A stretch of DNA of 64,000 nt from Pirellulaceae bacterium (GCA_022448645.1 JAKVBZ010000008.1:59421-123420), one strand, 5' to 3'. Positions 15,699 through 25,104 are shown, numbered from the stretch's first letter. Numbers and translations are program-made. Notes: generated by a model not told the origin, from the letters alone.

Positions 15699-18488
15699 TT
15701 ATTCTGGGGCTTTCTCTAGCGGCCAAAGTTCCCAGCGGCGCACGAATAATTCGGCACCTTCTGTTTGTAGCAGAATCCTACCGTTGTCAGGTGTAACGTC
15801 GAAAGCTTCGTTGACAACGACGCCGTTGACTTTGTAGATCAAGTGTCCGCCGTCCGAGATGACATCCATACGAGTCCATTCACCGTGCGGACTTTCGACG
15901 TCTTCTTTTCCACGAAAACCCAGCTTGTCTACCCAATCGACGTCGCGACCCCACCAGTTGATTCGACCTCCATGGGTGGTTTTGCGTTCACCACCTCGGT
16001 GCCAGACCATTTCACCATCGCGGTCGCGTTGGATTTCTGCGGTAACCGAGCTGACCAGTGTTTCGCCGGTTGTGGGGTGTTGGCCGGACAGGACCAGCAG
16101 GTCCCCACAACCGCCTTCAATGATCTGTGCTTCGACCGAAGCCATCCAATGTTGACCGAAATTTCCATCGGGACCGTGGCAATGGACTAGCAAACCAGAG
16201 TCGCGAGTGGCTTCTTTTCTAGCACCCCACGTTAGTTCGCCCCACTTGAATTCGATAATCATATGATAGTCACGGTAAGGGAATTGGGTTGTGATTCCAC
16301 CGTAGCCATCACCGGACACACGCAACATATCATCTACGACAGAAAAGACTTCGCGCGGATCCTCATAACCCACGTCGGACATCCAAGTGTAGAGCCCTTC
16401 CAAGTTGTGACCATTGAAAAGGGGAATGCGTTCTTTTATCGGAGACCGGGGTGGTGATTTGTTCGCTACGGTTTGTCTGGTGAAGTCCCAGATCTCAATG
16501 TTGCGAAACGCCACTGGATCATTGTGTCCGGCGAAGCCGAAGAAACCTTTAGAAGTCGATGCGCTGGGATAGACTTCGCCGTCTTTGGACTTCTTAACTT
16601 GGCTCAAATCGGCGTTCACGATTGTGAAGCCATTTAACTCCACTTTGATCCGCGATCCCAACGCGGTCACTCGTTGGTGATTCCACTGGCCGACAGGCCG
16701 TAGATAGCCTCGAGGTGCGGGCACCAGTCCATATACCGAACCGTGGTATTGTCGCGAATCGAGATTCGCGTATTGGGGGTGTTCCGAATCGAGGATTTGG
16801 ATTTCGGCCATGCCATGGGTGTGTGGATTCCCGTCTCCAGAATATCGGATGGCCAATCCATTGTTTCCTGCAGGCGGTAACAGGAATTCGGTCTGCACGA
16901 CAAAATTGGAATAGGTCTTTTCTGTGAATAGATTCCCGTGTTGGCCTGGTTTGCACACCAGGGTTCCATCTTTGATTTCGTAGGAATCTGTTGCTCCCTG
17001 CCATCCGCTGAGATCCATTCCATTGAAAATAGATTGAAACCGATCCGCGTCGATGCGGCTCAATTCGGCGTTGGCTTCTTCTGCAGTGATTTCTCGGATG
17101 TAGATATTACGAAACCACAGTTTGTTTCCGTGGTTTTGCAATTCAATCTGGCCACGTGGATAGATAGGCTTGTCGCGTTCCCAGAAATTCTCCATGACGA
17201 CATGATCGGTCACGAGTTTCCCATTCAAGCGAATGGTAACTCGCTCGCCAATCATGCGAATATGAAATGTGTTCCACTCGCCTGCCGGGTTGTCAGCATT
17301 CATCAGGGGGAAGCGTGCGTGTGTCTGGTTGTTCCAAAACGCACCCGAGCCCTTATCGGCGCCAAGCTTATGGTACGGTTCATGTGCGGTATCCCAAATC
17401 TGAACTTGTGGACTGCCACGCAGATAAATGCCGCTATCACCTCCGGGAAGGATTTTCCAATCGACATACATTTCAAAGTCACCGTAGTCCTTTGCCGTGC
17501 AGAGATTGTCCCCTTCACCGTCAAATTCGAGCACACCATCTACAACTTTCCAGTGAGCACGCATGCGTTCGTCAGCTTCAACCTGTGCCCTGGCAAGTTC
17601 ATCGCCAGACATCGCTGAGCGTTTTTTGGGGTTCGCTACCAGCCCTTTCCAGCTCGTGAGGTCTTTGCCGTTGAACAAAGACACGAAACCGGCAGGAGGT
17701 TGCAGTGATCGCTCGGTTCCGTCGGGATCACGCAAGTAAGGGCTGCGGACGCGTTGGCCAGGTGCTGATTTGATCTCGCGGACCCAAATGTTACGAAAAC
17801 GAATCGGGTTACCGTGATCCTGTAGGCGGATCGGTAAACGATCAGGATGGGCCGTGTAAGTGGGTGCTCTGTGGTATGGGGTATCGCCAAGTAATTCAAA
17901 GTGATTCAGTACCAACACACCGTTGTGGAGGGCAGTCATGTAAGCAGGGGACCGCAGAGCTCCATCTTTTTCAAAACGGGGGGCCGTCCAGATGATGTCA
18001 TAGACGTTCCATTCTCCTGGGGGACGCATCGCGTTGACTTGAGGTGGAGTCTGTTTATAGATCGCTCCCGCCTGACCGTCGAAATAGGTCTTGTTTTGGA
18101 AAGAATCGAGAATCTGAATCTCGTAGGTGTTCATCAGGAACAGGCCGCTGTTGCCTCGTTTTTGACCGGTGCCGGTGGCTGGCACAGGGGCGGACCATTC
18201 GATGTGCAATTGACAATCGCCAAAGGCTTCTTTGCTTTGAACGTCTCCTTTGCCAACGACCATGTTTCCTTCTTCGAGCTTCCAATGGTCTCCGTTTTCC
18301 CAAGAGGACAAGTCCGTGCCGTTGAACAGGATCACTGCGTCGGAGGGAGGTGCGCCGTTGTTTCCCGGTTGCACGACCCCGGGTTCCTGCCATTCGATAC
18401 CTGACAAATATTCTTCGGCGAAGACTGTCGATGTTACCGACGTCAGACTGAACACTGCGCAGACGGCTATTCTGTAGAGTCGTATCAT
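15699..18488 (-). CDS. Secreted protein with four DUF1080 (3-keto-disaccharide hydrolase) domains
   Basis: The start is ATG 18488, which has a GAGGAA ribosome site 7 bp upstream. The open frame continues to a TTG at 18521. The 929-residue product has a signal peptide (MIRLYRIAVCAVFSL to about residue 24) and four tandem DUF1080 domains at about 52-240, 270-467, 486-668 and 689-925. Each opens with an 'LFNGxxL' or 'IFNGxDL' motif, and most close with 'FRNIxxxE/D'. DUF1080 is a jelly-roll domain abundant in planctomycetes, and some members hydrolyse 3-keto-glycosides. Most family members have one or two copies, so four is unusual. The domains differ clearly from one another, which argues for old duplication. 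Export to the periplasm or cell surface is likely. Confidence 0.85.
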   Translation of the reverse strand: MIRLYRIAVCAVFSLTSVTSTVFAEEYLSGIEWQEPGVVQPGNNGAPPSDAVILFNGTDLSSWENGDHWKLEEGNMVVGKGDVQSKEAFGDCQLHIEWSAPVPATGTGQKRGNSGLFLMNTYEIQILDSFQNKTYFDGQAGAIYKQTPPQVNAMRPPGEWNVYDIIWTAPRFEKDGALRSPAYMTALHNGVLVLNHFELLGDTPYHRAPTYTAHPDRLPIRLQDHGNPIRFRNIWVREIKSAPGQRVRSPYLRDPDGTERSLQPPAGFVSLFNGKDLTSWKGLVANPKKRSAMSGDELARAQVEADERMRAHWKVVDGVLEFDGEGDNLCTAKDYGDFEMYVDWKILPGGDSGIYLRGSPQVQIWDTAHEPYHKLGADKGSGAFWNNQTHARFPLMNADNPAGEWNTFHIRMIGERVTIRLNGKLVTDHVVMENFWERDKPIYPRGQIELQNHGNKLWFRNIYIREITAEEANAELSRIDADRFQSIFNGMDLSGWQGATDSYEIKDGTLVCKPGQHGNLFTEKTYSNFVVQTEFLLPPAGNNGLAIRYSGDGNPHTHGMAEIQILDSEHPQYANLDSRQYHGSVYGLVPAPRGYLRPVGQWNHQRVTALGSRIKVELNGFTIVNADLSQVKKSKDGEVYPSASTSKGFFGFAGHNDPVAFRNIEIWDFTRQTVANKSPPRSPIKERIPLFNGHNLEGLYTWMSDVGYEDPREVFSVVDDMLRVSGDGYGGITTQFPYRDYHMIIEFKWGELTWGARKEATRDSGLLVHCHGPDGNFGQHWMASVEAQIIEGGCGDLLVLSGQHPTTGETLVSSVTAEIQRDRDGEMVWHRGGERKTTHGGRINWWGRDVDWVDKLGFRGKEDVESPHGEWTRMDVISDGGHLIYKVNGVVVNEAFDVTPDNGRILLQTEGAELFVRRWELWPLEKAPE

Positions 18489-18590
18489 TGGAGAATTCCT
18501 CTTGATTATGTTCAATTTCAAACGATACTCAATTCTCGAATTTGGTTGTCCGGTACCGGATAATCGAACCTCATGATAACCAATGCATCG

Positions 18591-19577
18591 TCAATTTTGC
18601 AGTTCTTCTACTTCCGTGGCGAAGGATTTATGGTCCAGACGAGCTCCCAGCTGAGACACGATACGAGCAGCAGCGTGGGATGCGAGATATCCGGCTTCTT
18701 TCCAGCTTTTGCCGTTGGTGATGCCATACAACAGACCACCGGCGTACGTATCACCTGCTCCCGTAGTGTCAACGGCCTCGACGGGAACTCCCTCGATGGG
18801 AATCGCTTCTCCGTCATTCATCAAGAGAGAACCTTGAGGTCCCAGCGTGATCGCCACATTTTCGACATGCTGGTGAATTTCATCGGCACATTCACTCACT
18901 TCTTGTTTCCCAGTGAGGCTCTTGGCTTCTTCTTCGTTACAAAAGAAAAGGTCCACCGGTCCCTCTACTAATTGCCAGATCTCGTCTCGAATGGAATGAA
19001 CGAGAAATGGGTCCGAGGCGGTGAACGCAATCTTGACGTCGTATTTTTTTGCCAATTCCATCGCATGATAAGCGGCTGCCTTGGTGGCCTCGTTCGTCAG
19101 TAGGTAGCCTTCGACATAGATGTAGCGAGACTCGCGAATGATCTGTTCGTTAATATCTTGCTCGGTGAGCATCGTGGCCACGCCTAGATTCGTCAGCATC
19201 GTACGCTGGGCGTCGGGAGTGATCAGGACCGTGCTGGTTCCTGTTGTACCTTGCTCGGCTGGTGCGACGCCGACAGTCACACCGAGCTTTTGCATGTCTC
19301 TTAAAAAGAAATCCCCCATTTCGTCGCTTGCGACTTTGCCACAAAAAGCAACTTGTCCACCAAAGTCAGCGATTGCCACGATCGTGTTGGCTGCCGAACC
19401 TCCGGCACAGCGATTCAAGGGAATTCCCTCAAGACTTTGGGTCACGACGCGCTGTTGTTCGTTGTCCACCAAAGTCATGACACTTTTGGCGAATCCCATC
19501 TGCCCTAGAACATCCTCGGAAACTTGTGCCTGCACGTCGACTAGTGCGTTGCCAATGCCATATACGTCGTACTTCAT
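18591..19577 (-). CDS. PfkB-family carbohydrate/nucleoside kinase
   Basis: This 328-residue product is a ribokinase-fold PfkB kinase. It has 'YGIGNALVD' at the N-terminus, the 'GGSAANTI' substrate motif, and the catalytic anion-hole motif 'DTTGAGDTYAGG' near the C-terminus, where the Asp is the catalytic base. Relatives are often annotated as adenosine kinase or sugar kinase, and the substrate cannot be fixed here. The open frame runs upstream to 19808, but the conserved fold begins at 'MKYDVYGIGNAL', so ATG 19577 is chosen. It lies 102 bp upstream of the DUF1080 gene on the same strand. Confidence 0.85.
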   Translation of the reverse strand: MKYDVYGIGNALVDVQAQVSEDVLGQMGFAKSVMTLVDNEQQRVVTQSLEGIPLNRCAGGSAANTIVAIADFGGQVAFCGKVASDEMGDFFLRDMQKLGVTVGVAPAEQGTTGTSTVLITPDAQRTMLTNLGVATMLTEQDINEQIIRESRYIYVEGYLLTNEATKAAAYHAMELAKKYDVKIAFTASDPFLVHSIRDEIWQLVEGPVDLFFCNEEEAKSLTGKQEVSECADEIHQHVENVAITLGPQGSLLMNDGEAIPIEGVPVEAVDTTGAGDTYAGGLLYGITNGKSWKEAGYLASHAAARIVSQLGARLDHKSFATEVEELQN

Positions 19578-20010
19578 ACGTATCTTTCTGGGAAAAGTAG
19601 GAAATGAAACGGCCCAAGATAGCACTTTGTCCGTTGTTGTGGCAGGTAGGAGAGATGATGAGAGAGTGACATTTGTCGGAGAGCGTTGCTCGAACAAAGA
19701 ATAAAATCCGTCTAAATAGCAGGCGCAGCCGTACAGGTTTTCTTCCGTTCGATTCAGCATGGTAGTCCGATTGTCGCATGTGCGGCTCGAATAAGGCGGT
19801 GTCGCCACGCGGTGCGTTTTCGAGTAAGAGTAGCAGGACGGGTGCGATCATTTCGTTTTCTTTGGAGCGACAAGCCAAGTGCAAGCTGGACCGTGCACGG
19901 CGATGGTTCCCCTGAGGAGAAGGAGTGCCAGAGGATTACCATGTGCTGCTACGATCGGGTAGCCAATAGGAAACAGAAGACCGATAGTTGCTGTGATCAA
20001 GGAGTCTCTG
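19578..20010. other. Intergenic region between kinase and BtuF-like genes
   Basis: This 433 bp region lies between the divergent PfkB and BtuF-like genes. Open frames cross it on both strands but have no recognisable features. I looked for a cobalamin riboswitch ahead of the BtuF-like gene and did not find its conserved B12 box. A ribosome site AAGGAG lies 6 bp before ATG 20011. Confidence 0.4.
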
Positions 20011-20796
20011 ATGAGTCGTTGGGAGGCTGAACGTATCGTTTGTCTGACTGATGAGACGACGGAAACACTGTACCGTTTGGGAGAGGAGCAAAGGATCGTT
20101 GGCATTTCTTGTCACACGGTTCGCCCGCCGCAGGCTCGACAAGAGAAGCCGGCCGTAACGGGATTTCTTAAGGCCAACATTGAAGATATTCTCAACTTGC
20201 GCCCGGACCTAGTGCTGGGATTTTCTGATTTGCAGGCTGACATTGCCCGGGATCTGATCCAACATGGTGTGGAAGTACACATCTTTAACCAGCGCGACAT
20301 CGCAGGGATTCTGCGGATGATTCGTACTGTCGGAAGCTTGATTGGGTGTGAGTTGGAGGGCCTGGAATTGATTGCCGACCTGCAACGTGGAATGGAACGC
20401 GTGCGTGCCGAAGGGCAATTGCGTCCCAATCGGCCGCTAGTCTATTTCGAAGAGTGGCACGATCCGCTGATCAGTGGAATCGGCTGGGTATCCGAACTGA
20501 TTGGAATAGCTGGGGGAGAAGATTGTTTCGCTGAATTGGCGGCGAACACTTTGGCTCGTGATCGCATCATTGCCAATGCTGATGAGGTGATCCGCCGGGC
20601 ACCCGATATTGTAATTGCCTCTTGGTGTGGTAAGCCATTCGACAAGGACGTTCTGCTTCGCCGACCAGGCTGGGAGGCAATCCCGGCGATTCAGAATGAT
20701 CGTGTTTATGAACTTGATTCGTCGGTGATCTTGCAACCGGGGCCAGCATCACTCACGGACGGCTTGCAGCAATTAACGGAGATCGTGCGCGGCTAG
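20011..20796 (+). CDS. BtuF-like periplasmic-binding-fold protein without a signal peptide
   Basis: The 261-residue product matches class III (BtuF/FhuD-type) substrate-binding proteins: 'RIVCLTDETTETLYRLGEE' at the N-terminus, 'NIEDILNLRPDLVLGF', a long connecting helix around 110-130 and a C-terminal lobe with 'RAPDIVIASWCGKP' and 'VYELDS'. These proteins bind cobalamin or iron chelates for ABC importers. The start at ATG 20011 is fixed by an AAGGAG site. It gives 'MSRWEAERIVCL', with no signal peptide or lipobox, so the protein is predicted to stay in the cytoplasm. No BtuC or BtuD gene is nearby. The ligand is inferred only from family membership. Confidence 0.75.
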   Translation: MSRWEAERIVCLTDETTETLYRLGEEQRIVGISCHTVRPPQARQEKPAVTGFLKANIEDILNLRPDLVLGFSDLQADIARDLIQHGVEVHIFNQRDIAGILRMIRTVGSLIGCELEGLELIADLQRGMERVRAEGQLRPNRPLVYFEEWHDPLISGIGWVSELIGIAGGEDCFAELAANTLARDRIIANADEVIRRAPDIVIASWCGKPFDKDVLLRRPGWEAIPAIQNDRVYELDSSVILQPGPASLTDGLQQLTEIVRG

Positions 20797-20957
20797 GTAT
20801 TCTTGAACGGATGGCAGTATAATAAGGGAAGGAACTAAAAAGGGTTTCATCGACTGCGTGGCGATGTAGTGGATACAATCTACAGATCACTGACCCCAAC
20901 AATCTCCAAACGCTGCGATTGGCTAAAGCGTTATCAAGAACAGCGTTATCCAGAACC

Positions 20958-21275
20958 ATGTGTGTTTCCGAAGATCTTGACTCATTCGAATGGGAACCTG
21001 AATCTCCTCGTTTGGATGCCACTCAGCCAGCGCCTGAGCATGCCGACAAACGGTACGTGGTTGCTAGCGGCCATCAGTTCACTCTCAAGATGTTGTTCCT
21101 GGTGGTCTTTGTGGCGGGCTTGTCTTTGGGGATGATCCGATGGGCCGATTATGCCATGTCGACCTACAAGTTCAGTGTGGCCATGACTGGTACGGTGACG
21201 CTGGCAGTGGTCGTTGGAGCGGCGGCGGGCTACATCATTGGAATCTGGATTGCGAATCTACACAAAAAGCAGTAG
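20958..21275 (+). CDS. Small two-helix membrane protein, unknown function
   Basis: From ATG 20958 (105 residues; the frame is open to a TTG at 20919) the protein has an acidic N-terminal 40 residues and two transmembrane helices: 'MLFLVVFVAGLSLGMIRWAD' at about 45-64 and a Gly/Ala-rich one at about 75-97 ('VVVGAAAGYIIGIWIANLH'). It ends in a short basic tail (KKQ). I do not recognise a family. The acidic cytosolic head and the positive-inside tail suggest both termini are cytoplasmic. The upstream and downstream neighbours are on the same strand but well separated. Confidence 0.5.
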   Translation: MCVSEDLDSFEWEPESPRLDATQPAPEHADKRYVVASGHQFTLKMLFLVVFVAGLSLGMIRWADYAMSTYKFSVAMTGTVTLAVVVGAAAGYIIGIWIANLHKKQ

Positions 21276-21683
21276 CTCACACATGCCCGCAGGACATTGG
21301 AAGAGAATTCTTGCCGCGGGAAAAATTTTGCTGAACCGAATACTGTCCGAGACGTATAGAAAAGGGTTTGGCGTGTTTCTGGGAAGGCCTGGATATGCGG
21401 CGGACACCTAGTGTCCGTTCGGCAAGAGGCTCTGTTTTACAACCATTCGTTGGGGCTGTAGGACTGGCCTACAGGCTTGTCTTTTCCAGAAAAAATGTGG
21501 AATGGGACGGGCCAAGAGACCCGTCGTGCGGAGTTTCAAAACAGAACGTTGGAAAAGAGATTCTGTCGCCACACGATTGAGTGGTTTGAAATCACTTTCT
21601 GGTGAATGAAATCACTTTCTGGTGAATGAAATCACTTTCTGGTGAATGAAATCACTTTCTGGTGAAGAGGTACCCGCAGTTCG
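21276..21683. other. Intergenic region with several hairpins and a tandem repeat
   Basis: This 408 bp region has no convincing gene. It holds at least three short inverted repeats: CGGACAC/GTGTCCG at 21401-21417 with a 3-nt spacer, CTGTAGG/CCTACAG near 21457-21475, and ACGGG/CCCGT near 21507-21524. It ends in the 20-bp tandem repeat listed separately. Any of the hairpins could end transcription of the small membrane protein gene, but none is followed by a clear T run. Confidence 0.4.
21588..21667. repeat. Four tandem copies of a 20-bp unit
   Basis: The unit GAAATCACTTTCTGGTGAAT is repeated four times head to tail (starts at 21588, 21608, 21628 and 21648). The first three copies are identical, and the last differs only in its final base. 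It sits just upstream of the DUF4184 gene, so it lies in that gene's 5' region. There are no spacers, so this is a minisatellite and not a CRISPR array. Perfect identity points to recent expansion by slippage. Confidence 0.95.
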
Positions 21684-22478
21684 ATGCCATTTACTGCGAC
21701 ACATATTGCGGCTGTTGTTCCCATTGCAGCAATGGATCGCCGGTTGCCGTTCACTGCGCTGGCCATCGGTAGCATGATGCCGGACGTGCCGTTGTTCTTT
21801 CCTTGGTTGACGGACTATGCGGTGACGCATTCCGCGCTCGGTGTGATGACAAGTTGTGTTCCATTGGGGATGTTGGCATTCTTGCTGTATGAGGCAATTG
21901 TCAAGATCCCCTTAGTGTGCTTGCTGCCCGAATGGATTCAACGGCGATTGCCGTGTCGGGGCATGCCACAATTAAGTGCCTCGCCCGGGTTCTGGTTGCG
22001 AGTGGTGATGTGCTTGACCATTGGCGCTTATTCGCATGTCGTCTGGGATTCCTTTACCCATGCAAATCGTTGGGGAGTCGAATTGGTTCCGCTGTTGCAG
22101 CGACGTTACCTGTTGGGCACGTGGAGTTTGCCTGGTTACAGGATTGTGCAATATGGTTGTAGTTTTATTTTGTTGCCTTTACTTGCCGGGCTGGCGCAAG
22201 TCTATCTTAAGCGGCAGCCATCTCAGGTGAACTCTTTGCTGTTGGCGTTGTCTTCTCGACAGAAGCGACAAGGGGCCTATGTTGTAGGCATGTTGCTTGT
22301 GGGGGCCGGTTTGTATGCACTTGCGGTGGGTGGACGATTTCAAGTTGTGGTTTACGAAGCCGTGACGTGTGCAGGGGCTTTGGCGGTCGGTGTCGCGATC
22401 CTCTATGCAACCATTTTTCATGTGTCGACTCGAGGGCGGTTCCTGGTGGCTCTGCCAGCTGAGAGGCCAACTTCCTAG
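21684..22478 (+). CDS. DUF4184 family membrane protein
   Basis: This 264-residue multi-pass membrane protein starts with 'MPFTATHIAAVVPIA' and contains 'GSMMPDVPLFFPW' and 'YSHVVWDSFTHANRWG', conserved in the DUF4184 family. Histidine and aspartate residues in these motifs resemble the metal-binding positions of the related YdjM/LexA-regulated membrane hydrolases, but no activity is known for DUF4184. Five to six transmembrane helices are visible. The tandem repeat ends only 16 bp before the start codon, which separates this ORF from a possible AGAGG ribosome site. Confidence 0.75.
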   Translation: MPFTATHIAAVVPIAAMDRRLPFTALAIGSMMPDVPLFFPWLTDYAVTHSALGVMTSCVPLGMLAFLLYEAIVKIPLVCLLPEWIQRRLPCRGMPQLSASPGFWLRVVMCLTIGAYSHVVWDSFTHANRWGVELVPLLQRRYLLGTWSLPGYRIVQYGCSFILLPLLAGLAQVYLKRQPSQVNSLLLALSSRQKRQGAYVVGMLLVGAGLYALAVGGRFQVVVYEAVTCAGALAVGVAILYATIFHVSTRGRFLVALPAERPTS

Positions 22479-23046
22479 TGGTCTGCCAGGTACTCGCTGT
22501 TTTCCTCGGACCATTTTCAAAAGTCTCGGTGACACTCGCCCGTGCCGCGTTTCTTCAGAGGCTGTTCTTTTTCAGTGGGAAATCGGCAAAATGCGTGGAA
22601 TTTCCACGCTTTGAAAGCCGGGTGACTACCGTGCGATTTGTGGAAAAAAACCGTTTGGATTGGGACGATTCAGGCACTCTGAACAGTATCATGATGATCT
22701 GGAACAAGAACACGGACGACGTCTGAAAGGGGGGGGCTTCTAAAGAGAAAGAATGGTAAATGTACTGTGAGGACGCGGGGCATTCCTTGGTGGCCTATTG
22801 AGGACTAAGTAGGGCCCCGGGTATACTTGCGAAATCACCGGGGCCGTCTGGCGGTAACGGTGAAAATGGGTACCATGGCCGATGCATGTTTCTGCAGCCA
22901 AGGATTGCGTGCCCCCTGTGCCTTGTTTCCCCTTCGCCGTTTGTGCGAATGCGTTGTAACGTACATTCAACATCGCAGATGGGAACTCGCGTATAGGAAA
23001 TGTCGCACAGCGAAGCACTGTCTATCAACGAATAGGAGTCATTGAC
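22479..23046. other. Long leader/intergenic region upstream of metK
   Basis: This 568 bp region lies between two plus-strand genes. It holds a perfect hairpin, GCGTGGAA/TTTCCACGC (22593-22609), a plausible terminator for the DUF4184 gene, and a large inverted repeat 195 bp before metK, listed separately. An AGGAG ribosome site lies about 8 bp upstream of the metK GTG start. None of the known SAM riboswitch consensus sequences was recognised by eye. Short open frames cross the region on both strands without recognisable domains. Confidence 0.45.
22813..22845 (+). promoter_or_regulatory. Strong inverted repeat in the metK leader
   Basis: GGCCCCGG (22813-22820) and CCGGGGCC (22838-22845) form a perfect 8-bp GC stem with a 17-nt loop, about 200 bp before the metK start. 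It is not followed by a T run, so it is not a textbook terminator. It could be part of a structured mRNA leader or a protein-binding site. This is seen in the sequence, but its function is inference. Confidence 0.4.
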
Positions 23047-24228
23047 GTGGCATCGAATTACTTGTTCACGAGTGAATCTGTCAGTATGGGCCACCCGGAT
23101 AAGCTTGCCGATCAAATCTCTGACGGTGTACTGGATGCCATGTTCGCCCAGGATCCATACAGCCGTGTTGCCTGTGAAACCATGGTCACCACAGGCGTGG
23201 CAATCATTGCGGGTGAGGTGACGACGAAGGCGGTCGTGGATATCCCGACCGTTGTTCGAGGCGTGATTCGTGACGTCGGTTATACCGATGATGAAATGGG
23301 CATCTGTGCAGACACCTGTGCGGTCATGGTGTCGTTGGACAAGCAAAGTCCGGATATTGCTCAGGGCGTGGACGAGGATTCCGTGGCAGGGAAAGACATT
23401 GGTGCAGGCGATCAAGGCTTAATGTTTGGTTTTGCCTGTAGCGAGACGGAGGAATTGATGCCGATGCCGATTGCTCTGTCGCACCGAATCCTTCACCGAC
23501 TGACTGAGGCCCGACAAAAGGGAGAAGTGAACTGGTTGCGTCCGGACAGTAAGAGTCAGGTCACCATAGAGTATGACGGTCTGACTCCGGTACGTGTCGA
23601 CACGGTGGTGGTGTCCACGCAGCATTCACCCGACGTGGAGAACAACGAGATTCAAGATTTTATTGTTGAACAAGTCATTAAACCATGCCTGCCAACCAAA
23701 CTTGTGAATCGCGACATCAAGTACCATATCAATCCCACAGGGCGCTTTGTGACGGGCGGACCACATGGAGATTGCGGACTGACAGGACGAAAAATTATTG
23801 TTGACACCTATGGCGGATGGGGCCGACATGGAGGCGGCGCGTTCAGTGGAAAAGACCCAACCAAAGTAGACCGAAGCGCGGCTTATATGGCTCGCCACGT
23901 CGCAAAAAACGTGGTTGCATCGGGGGTTGCTGAACGCTGTGAAGTCCAGTTGGCTTATGCTATTGGTGTTTCCCAGCCGGTCAGTGTCCATGTCGATACA
24001 TTCGGTACCGGCCATGTGGACGATGATCAGATTTGCCAAGCCGTACAGAAATTGTTCCCGCTGACGCCTTCCGGCATCATTGACTATCTGCAATTGCGTC
24101 GTCCCATTTATCGCAAGACGGCAGCAGGCGGTCATTTTGGACGTGATGATGCCGACTTTCGTTGGGAAAACACCGAACGAGCCGTAGAATTGGCTGAAAG
24201 CCTAAATGCGGTTTCTGCAAACTTCTAG
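23047..24228 (+). CDS. metK: S-adenosylmethionine synthetase
   Basis: This 393-residue enzyme makes S-adenosylmethionine from methionine and ATP. All the hallmark motifs are present: '[13 protein letters not shown]' near residues 14-26, '[12 protein letters not shown]' (the MAT signature hexapeptide region) near 119-130 and '[20 protein letters not shown]' with '[19 protein letters not shown]' around 237-279. The length is that of typical bacterial MetK. The start codon is GTG 23047, supported by an AGGAG site 8 bp upstream and by the conserved N-terminus '[16 protein letters not shown]'. In many bacteria metK is near ahcY, but no ahcY is present here. Confidence 0.97.
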   Translation: MASNYLFTSESVSMGHPDKLADQISDGVLDAMFAQDPYSRVACETMVTTGVAIIAGEVTTKAVVDIPTVVRGVIRDVGYTDDEMGICADTCAVMVSLDKQSPDIAQGVDEDSVAGKDIGAGDQGLMFGFACSETEELMPMPIALSHRILHRLTEARQKGEVNWLRPDSKSQVTIEYDGLTPVRVDTVVVSTQHSPDVENNEIQDFIVEQVIKPCLPTKLVNRDIKYHINPTGRFVTGGPHGDCGLTGRKIIVDTYGGWGRHGGGAFSGKDPTKVDRSAAYMARHVAKNVVASGVAERCEVQLAYAIGVSQPVSVHVDTFGTGHVDDDQICQAVQKLFPLTPSGIIDYLQLRRPIYRKTAAGGHFGRDDADFRWENTERAVELAESLNAVSANF

Positions 24229-24243
24229 TGCTGACTCGATTGG

Positions 24244-25104
24244 ATGAATATCCAACCTGTCCATTCTCAGTCGTTAACGCCTGCCTGGGGGCGTTCTCCG
24301 TGGCCTGCGTTGATTCGCTGTTCGTTGGTTGCGGCAGGAGCATCCATGGCCGCCGTCTCCGTATTGTTGTTGGTACGGCGTTGGACAGGAGGGCTCACTC
24401 AGCCAATTCCTGTGCTGGGGTTGTTGGCCGTGGGAAGTGTTCTTGCTGTCTTGGCCGCGGCTTGTCGATGGCAGTTGTTTCACGGGGATTCCGAGGCGTC
24501 TATTTCGTATCGATGGGCGTGGAGCTTGGCAGTTGCCCTGTTACTGGTGATGTTTGCGAGCAGTCTGTCTTTGCCCGGCACTTCGCAGGTGGGTCTCTGC
24601 TTGTTGTGGGGAGTCGTATTGATCGAAGAAGCGGCCGTGCATGGGATAGGGTGGTACTATGGAACGTTGCGAGGGAGTTCAGGTGGCGCACGCCAGGAAC
24701 GAATAGCCTCGCAAATCATCGGACGGGTGTCGCACGATGCGAGCACCGTAGCGGATGAGGAGCAACCAAAAAGCAACCTTTTTGGGTTGCCAGATGGTGA
24801 AGGTCACGGTTTTCCAGGAGAAGTTTGGCAGCAGCTAACCCACACCCGAGATGGTTCCGGGCAGGGTGCGTTTTACGGCCGGCTGCGCGGAGAGTTTGCA
24901 GCTGGGCAACGTAGTACGAGCCTTCACGTTGCGTTTTGTCCTCCGTTGGAAACCGTTCCGCAAGTGTTTGCCGAGCAATTGGAGGGTCCCGAAGTCACCA
25001 TCCGAACAGTGCAGGTATTGCCGTACGGGATACGATTCGACGTGAAACGATCTTCGTTAGGGTCCAGTTCGGAAACGGTGGTCATTGAGTTTTACGCGAG
25101 CTAG
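24244..25104 (+). CDS. Hypothetical membrane protein
   Basis: The 286-residue product has three to four hydrophobic helices in its first 140 residues (about 25-45, 55-75, 92-112 and 117-133), then a soluble domain of about 150 residues. The soluble part contains 'VWQQLTHTRDGSGQGAFYGR' and ends in a beta-rich 'GIRFDVKRSS...VVIEFYAS' region. I do not recognise a family. It follows metK by only 15 bp and may be co-transcribed. Its stop codon TAG (25102-25104) is the first bases of an inverted-repeat element described below. Confidence 0.55.
   Translation: MNIQPVHSQSLTPAWGRSPWPALIRCSLVAAGASMAAVSVLLLVRRWTGGLTQPIPVLGLLAVGSVLAVLAAACRWQLFHGDSEASISYRWAWSLAVALLLVMFASSLSLPGTSQVGLCLLWGVVLIEEAAVHGIGWYYGTLRGSSGGARQERIASQIIGRVSHDASTVADEEQPKSNLFGLPDGEGHGFPGEVWQQLTHTRDGSGQGAFYGRLRGEFAAGQRSTSLHVAFCPPLETVPQVFAEQLEGPEVTIRTVQVLPYGIRFDVKRSSLGSSSETVVIEFYAS

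Noticed and set aside
19578..20010. Cobalamin riboswitch ahead of the BtuF-like gene
   Set aside because: I could not find the conserved B12 box or the expected core sequences in this region on either strand.
21588..21667. Possible CRISPR array
   Set aside because: The repeat units adjoin without spacers and there are no cas genes, so it is a simple tandem repeat.
22479..23046. Known SAM riboswitch before metK
   Set aside because: No stretch matches the SAM-I core or other SAM-class consensus sequences by eye. Only an unexplained inverted repeat remains.
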